This document shows, one piece after another, positions 60,934-64,000 of a DNA stretch of 64,000 nucleotides. The position numbers and the translations under genes were made by a program. The notes under the pieces were generated by a model. That model saw nothing but the letters and a program-made list of their open reading frames with translations, did no database searches and was not told the DNA's origin. The first letter of the stretch is position 1, and the number at the start of each line of letters is the position of its first letter. The stretch covers positions 29,218 to 93,217 of the forward strand of contig CAISEB010000044.1 in assembly GCA_903884235.1 (NCBI GenBank), in the 5' to 3' direction. Source of the stretch: an uncultured Pseudomonadota bacterium (GTDB lineage: Bacteria; Pseudomonadota; Gammaproteobacteria; Steroidobacterales; Steroidobacteraceae).

Positions 60934-61248
60934 GCCGCGCGGAGACCCACGACAAGGCCTGATGGCCGGACGCGTACCCGTTCGCGCGTGATCCCGCGTG
61001 CACCAGGCCGATCGAGCCGGGCGAGGTCGTCGCGTCGCGCCCGCGACCGACCGGTTTCGGCGAGCGACATCGGGCGGCTCCCGGCCACACCAGCTTTGCC
61101 GAGAGACGCGGCACTGTGCGCTCCAGCGCACAAACACCGTGCCGACCGAAGCGCCACGATGTGGATTGCCTGGCTCGCCGCTGGCGGGCGTGCGCCGCGC
61201 GCGGGCGAGTTGCAGTCGCCGGGGCGCACGGCGCGCCGTGGTGATCCT
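60934..61248. other. 315-bp region upstream of the P-type ATPase with a palindrome
   Basis: No gene is evident. The notable element is the inverted repeat at 61115-61132. The remaining sequence is GC-rich without clear promoter hexamers. Confidence 0.5.
61115..61132. promoter_or_regulatory. 8-2-8 palindrome upstream of the P-type ATPase gene
   Basis: TGTGCGCT-CC-AGCGCACA is a perfect inverted repeat with a 2-base centre, 117 bp before the ATPase ATG. It could be an operator or a leader hairpin; no matching regulator gene is nearby. Confidence 0.45.
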
Positions 61249-63867
61249 ATGACGAGCCCGCTCCCCGAAGATGCCGCCACGGACACCGCTGGGCCGGTCG
61301 CGGGCTTCTCGCTCGACGGCGTCCCGGGCCTTTCGACCGAGGAAGCCCGGGAACGCCTGATCCGTCTCGGCGCGAACGAGCTGCCGTCGCAACAGGGGCG
61401 TGGGCTCCTGATCATCGCCTTCGAAGTTGCGAAGGAGCCGATGTTCCTGCTGCTGGTCGCGGCCGGGGCGCTCTACCTCCTCACCGGCAAGCCTGCCGAC
61501 GCCGCGATGCTGCTCGGCTTCGTGTTCGTCGTCATGGCGATCACGGTCATCCAGGAGCGTCGCACCGAACGGGCTCTGGATGCCCTGCGAGACCTGTCGA
61601 GTCCGCGCGCGCTGGTGATCCGGGGCGGGGAACGCAGTCGGATCCCGGGACGCGAAGTGGTGCCGGGCGATTTCCTGGTGATCGCCGAGGGCGATCGCGT
61701 GCCCGCGGACGCGCTGCTGCGCCGCGGCGAGCATCTGAGCGTCGACGAGTCACTGCTGACCGGCGAATCGGTGCCGGTCCGCAAGGCGCCGTCGGCCGCC
61801 ACCCAGCCGATGGACCGCCCCGGGGGCGACGACCTGCCATCGCTGTACTCCGGGACGCTGGTGACGGGCGGACAGGGACTCTGCGAGGTCCAGAGCACCG
61901 GCCTGCACACGGAGCTCGGCCGCATCGGCAAGGCGCTGCAACAGATCGCGCCCGACGCGAGCCCCCTCCAGACTGAAACGGCGCGCCTGGTGCGCACGCT
62001 CGCGATCGGCGGGCTCGACGCGTGCGCGGTCGTCGTCGTGATTTACGGCCTCACGCGTGGTGCGACGCTGCAGGCCTGGAAGGACGGCCTGCTGGCCGGC
62101 ATCGCGATGGCCATGGCAATCCTGCCGGAGGAGTTCCCGGTCGTCCTGACGGTGTTCCTCGCGCTCGGCGCGTGGCGAATCTCCAAGCGGCGCGTCCTCA
62201 CGCGCCGGATGCCGGCCATCGAGACGCTCGGCGCCGCGACGGTCCTTTGCGTGGACAAGACCGGGACCCTGACTGAAAACCGCATGCGTGTGGATCGCCT
62301 CTGGGCCGCGGGGCAGAGTGTGTCGCGCGACGATGACGCCAGCGAGTGGAACGGCCCGTGCCGGTCGGCGCTGGAGTGCGCGGTCCTGGCAAGTCGCCCG
62401 GATCCGTTCGATCCGATGGAACGCGCGCTGCACGCAGCGGCCGCCGCGCTGCCGCCGCGGAGCACGCCGCAGCAGAACGTTGGGCGCCTGATCCGCGAAT
62501 ATCCCCTGACGCCCGGACTCCTGGCCATGAGCCAGGCCTGGGAGCGGCGCGACGGTCGGCTCTACGTCGCGACGAAGGGGGCACCGGAATGCATTGCCGG
62601 GCTCTGCAGGCTGCCGGAGCCGGAGCGTGCAGCCGTGGAACGTATCGTCGCGGACTTCGCCGGTCTCGGACTGCGGGTCCTTGGCATTGCCGACTGCGAG
62701 ACTGCCGTGCAGGCGCTGCCGGAGTCGCAGGCCCTGCTGCCCCTGCGCTTCGTCGGCCTCGTGGCGTTCGAGGATCCCGTCCGCGCGGATGTCCCCGCCG
62801 CGATGGAGCAATGTCGCGCGGCAGGCATCCGCGTCGTGATGATCACCGGCGACTATCCGCTCACCGCCGCCAGCATCGCGCGCCAGGCGGGCCTCGGCGT
62901 GGCGCCCGCCATCCTGACGGGCCCGGAACTCGAGGGGATGCCGCAGGCCGCCCTCGCGGCCCGCATCGGCGAGGTGCAGGTCTTCGCGCGGGTCGTGCCG
63001 GAGCAGAAGCTGCGCATCGTCATGGCATTGAAGGCACGCGGCGACATCGTCGCGATGACCGGCGATGGGGTGAACGATGCGCCAGCGCTCAAGGCGGCTC
63101 ATATCGGCATCGCGATGGGCGGCCGCGGCACCGACGTCGCGCGGGAAGCGGCCTCCCTCGTCCTGCTCGACGACGACTTCTCGTCGATCGTCGCGGCAAT
63201 CCGGCTCGGCCGGCGGATCTACGACAACATCCGCAAGGCCGTCGGGTTCATCCTGGCAGTGCACGTCCCGATCGCCGGGCTGTCGATGATCCCCGTGTTC
63301 TTCGCCGACTGGCCTCTCCTCCTGCTGCCGGCACACATCGTCTTCCTGGAACTGATCATCGATCCGGCGTGCTCCCTGGTCTTCGAGGCGGAGGGCGCGG
63401 AGCCGGACGTGATGACGCGGCCGCCGAGATCGATGGGAGCCCGGCTGTTCTCGAGGCCCGCCGTCACCCTGGCACTGATCCAGGGCGGCATCGTGCTGGC
63501 GTCGTGCCTCGTGGTCTTCCTCGTGACGCGCAGTACGCACGGCCCCGACGCCGCCCGAGCCCTGTCGTTTTCGACGCTCGTCGTCTGCTTTGTGGTCCTG
63601 ATCCTGACCACCCGCTCCGGGCACCGGTCGGGGTTCGCGATGCTCCGCGAGCCGAACGCCGCCGTCTGGTGGGTCGTCGCTGGCACATTCGCGCTGCTCT
63701 CGCTCGTGCTGCTCGTCCCGAGCCTGCGTGCGCTGTTCCGGTTCGCGCCACTGCATCCGGCGGACCTCGGGCTGTCGCTGCTCGGGGCCACGGCCTGCCT
63801 GAGCGTGCTCGAGCGCATCAAGCTGAGCCCCATGGGGCAGCGATTGCTCGGCGAACGCGCGCCCTAG
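61249..63867 (+). CDS. Cation-transporting P-type ATPase (P2-like)
   Basis: An 872-residue pump. The N-terminal cation ATPase domain ([20 protein letters not shown]), actuator TGES (LLTGESVPV), phosphorylated Asp336 ([13 protein letters not shown]), nucleotide-binding KGAPE and hinge [12 protein letters not shown] are all present. Membrane helix 4 has PEEFP ([15 protein letters not shown]), not the PEGLP of calcium pumps nor a CPC metal motif. The transported ion is therefore uncertain; a P2-type calcium, manganese or proton-coupled role is possible. ATG 61249 starts the recognisable domain. The stop codon directly abuts the insertion-sequence end. Confidence 0.9.
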   Translation: MTSPLPEDAATDTAGPVAGFSLDGVPGLSTEEARERLIRLGANELPSQQGRGLLIIAFEVAKEPMFLLLVAAGALYLLTGKPADAAMLLGFVFVVMAITVIQERRTERALDALRDLSSPRALVIRGGERSRIPGREVVPGDFLVIAEGDRVPADALLRRGEHLSVDESLLTGESVPVRKAPSAATQPMDRPGGDDLPSLYSGTLVTGGQGLCEVQSTGLHTELGRIGKALQQIAPDASPLQTETARLVRTLAIGGLDACAVVVVIYGLTRGATLQAWKDGLLAGIAMAMAILPEEFPVVLTVFLALGAWRISKRRVLTRRMPAIETLGAATVLCVDKTGTLTENRMRVDRLWAAGQSVSRDDDASEWNGPCRSALECAVLASRPDPFDPMERALHAAAAALPPRSTPQQNVGRLIREYPLTPGLLAMSQAWERRDGRLYVATKGAPECIAGLCRLPEPERAAVERIVADFAGLGLRVLGIADCETAVQALPESQALLPLRFVGLVAFEDPVRADVPAAMEQCRAAGIRVVMITGDYPLTAASIARQAGLGVAPAILTGPELEGMPQAALAARIGEVQVFARVVPEQKLRIVMALKARGDIVAMTGDGVNDAPALKAAHIGIAMGGRGTDVAREAASLVLLDDDFSSIVAAIRLGRRIYDNIRKAVGFILAVHVPIAGLSMIPVFFADWPLLLLPAHIVFLELIIDPACSLVFEAEGAEPDVMTRPPRSMGARLFSRPAVTLALIQGGIVLASCLVVFLVTRSTHGPDAARALSFSTLVVCFVVLILTTRSGHRSGFAMLREPNAAVWWVVAGTFALLSLVLLVPSLRALFRFAPLHPADLGLSLLGATACLSVLERIKLSPMGQRLLGERAP

Positions 63868-63894
63868 CCTGAATAATTCATGAGTTGAGGAAGC

Positions 63895-63961
63895 GCAAAG
63901 GCCTCGATCGTGCTAGAAACGCTTTACCACAAGTGTTTCCCCGCACAACAAAGGCCTTTGC
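63895..63961 (+). promoter_or_regulatory. Hairpin just before the putative transposase start
   Basis: GCAAAGGCCT (63895-63904) is the exact complement of AGGCCTTTGC (63952-63961), which ends directly at the ATG (63962). A transcript reading in from the ATPase gene would fold this stem and could hide the start codon, a way some insertion sequences limit read-through expression. Confidence 0.5.
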
Positions 63962-64000
63962 ATGGATGACGATAGCACGCGACAGAGTGTTCTGTTTTCG
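63962..64000 (+). CDS. Putative transposase, first 13 codons only
   Basis: The frame from ATG 63962 is open to the window edge. Nothing in 13 residues identifies a family; the call rests on the adjacent IS-like end. A second ATG at 63966 in another frame is also open. Confidence 0.35.
   Translation, partial: MDDDSTRQSVLFS

Larger units (their letters stand above)
63868..64000 (+). mobile_element. Left end of a probable insertion sequence (partial)
   Basis: Right after the ATPase stop the base composition drops and a possible terminal sequence CCTGAATAATTCATGAG begins. The preceding CTAG could be a 4-bp target duplication. An ATG at 63962 opens a frame (MDDDSTRQSVLFS) that runs off the window, as expected for a transposase start. 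The layout recalls IS1380-type elements, but the other end and the transposase body are outside, so the family is not proven. Confidence 0.55.

Noticed and set aside
61750..63756. 668-codon minus-strand open frame opposite the P-type ATPase
   Set aside because: Arg/His/Asp-rich antisense frame without domains, while every ATPase motif is on the plus strand.

Overview
The window is gene-dense, very GC-rich chromosomal DNA of a Gram-negative bacterium. It carries a TonB-dependent receptor, many exported peptidases with signal peptides, a periplasmic cytochrome set, ECF sigma/anti-sigma pairs and a mutY-yggX pair next to a tRNA-Phe gene. Together these suggest a Gammaproteobacterium of the Xanthomonadales/Nevskiales/Steroidobacter type; this placement is inferred from gene content, not from a marker gene. 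I annotate 58 protein-coding genes (first and last partial), one tRNA, several hairpins and promoters, and the left edge of a probable insertion sequence. No rRNA and no CRISPR array were seen. Gene starts often differ from the longest open frame because the high GC leaves long non-coding frames open.

Layout. 1-0.6 kb: 3' end of a TonB receptor and a strong terminator. 0.6-4.7 kb (minus): lysyl-phosphatidylglycerol synthase/flippase (MprF/LpiA) and its partner AcvB. 4.7-5.8 kb: a quinone-oxidoreductase-like enzyme. 5.8-9.8 kb: a bufferin-type peptide locus, with an ECF sigma/anti-sigma pair on the minus strand facing DoxX, a Cys-rich precursor (BufA-like), the MNIO enzyme BufB and its partner BufC. 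The two divergent transcription units carry matching promoter motifs. 9.8-20.7 kb: a Dcp-like peptidase, protoporphyrinogen-oxidase-like FAD enzyme, monoglyceride-lipase-like hydrolase, RecQ, a DOMON-like/NamZ pair, AlkB, a class III nucleotide cyclase, cytochrome b561 and an acetyltransferase. 20.9-24.2 kb: an SHP-type cytochrome c (DUF1924), diheme cytochrome c, cytochrome b and a QseBC-like two-component pair. Both regulator and kinase appear to lack an internal segment. 24.2-38.6 kb: mostly enzymes, many exported (PhzF-like, flavodoxin, two class V aminotransferase-fold proteins with Tat-like signals, Ohr, a beta-lactamase-fold hydrolase, an M28 glutamate-carboxypeptidase-like enzyme, an MBL-rhodanese sulfur enzyme, an M20 protein with an altered metal site, acetyltransferases) and a CsgG/LpoB-like protein with a C-terminal SH3-like region.

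38.7-49 kb (all minus): an EptA-like phosphoethanolamine transferase, tRNA-Phe with its own promoter, YggX, MutY, a second ECF sigma/anti-sigma/DUF4097 operon, a LuxR-type response regulator, a YceI-cytochrome b561-YceI set, a LysR regulator and an orphan XRE regulator. 49-59.2 kb: two large c-di-GMP enzymes (PAS/GAF/HD-GYP and MASE-like/PAS/GGDEF/EAL) flanking a poly-gamma-glutamate-hydrolase-like protein, an S9 peptidase and a CPBP membrane protease. 59.3-64 kb: a VOC protein, a small membrane protein of unknown function, a P-type cation ATPase, and directly after its stop codon the start of an insertion sequence that runs off the window.

Themes. The genes fit a life with envelope and metal stress: lipid charge modification (MprF/AcvB, EptA-like), copper-type metallophore peptides (Buf), two ECF systems, organic peroxide defence (Ohr), DNA repair (AlkB, MutY, RecQ) and secreted peptide scavenging. 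The best candidates for a second look are the Buf locus with its mirrored ECF promoters, the doubly shortened two-component system, the M20 protein with substituted zinc ligands and the duplicated mutY tail.
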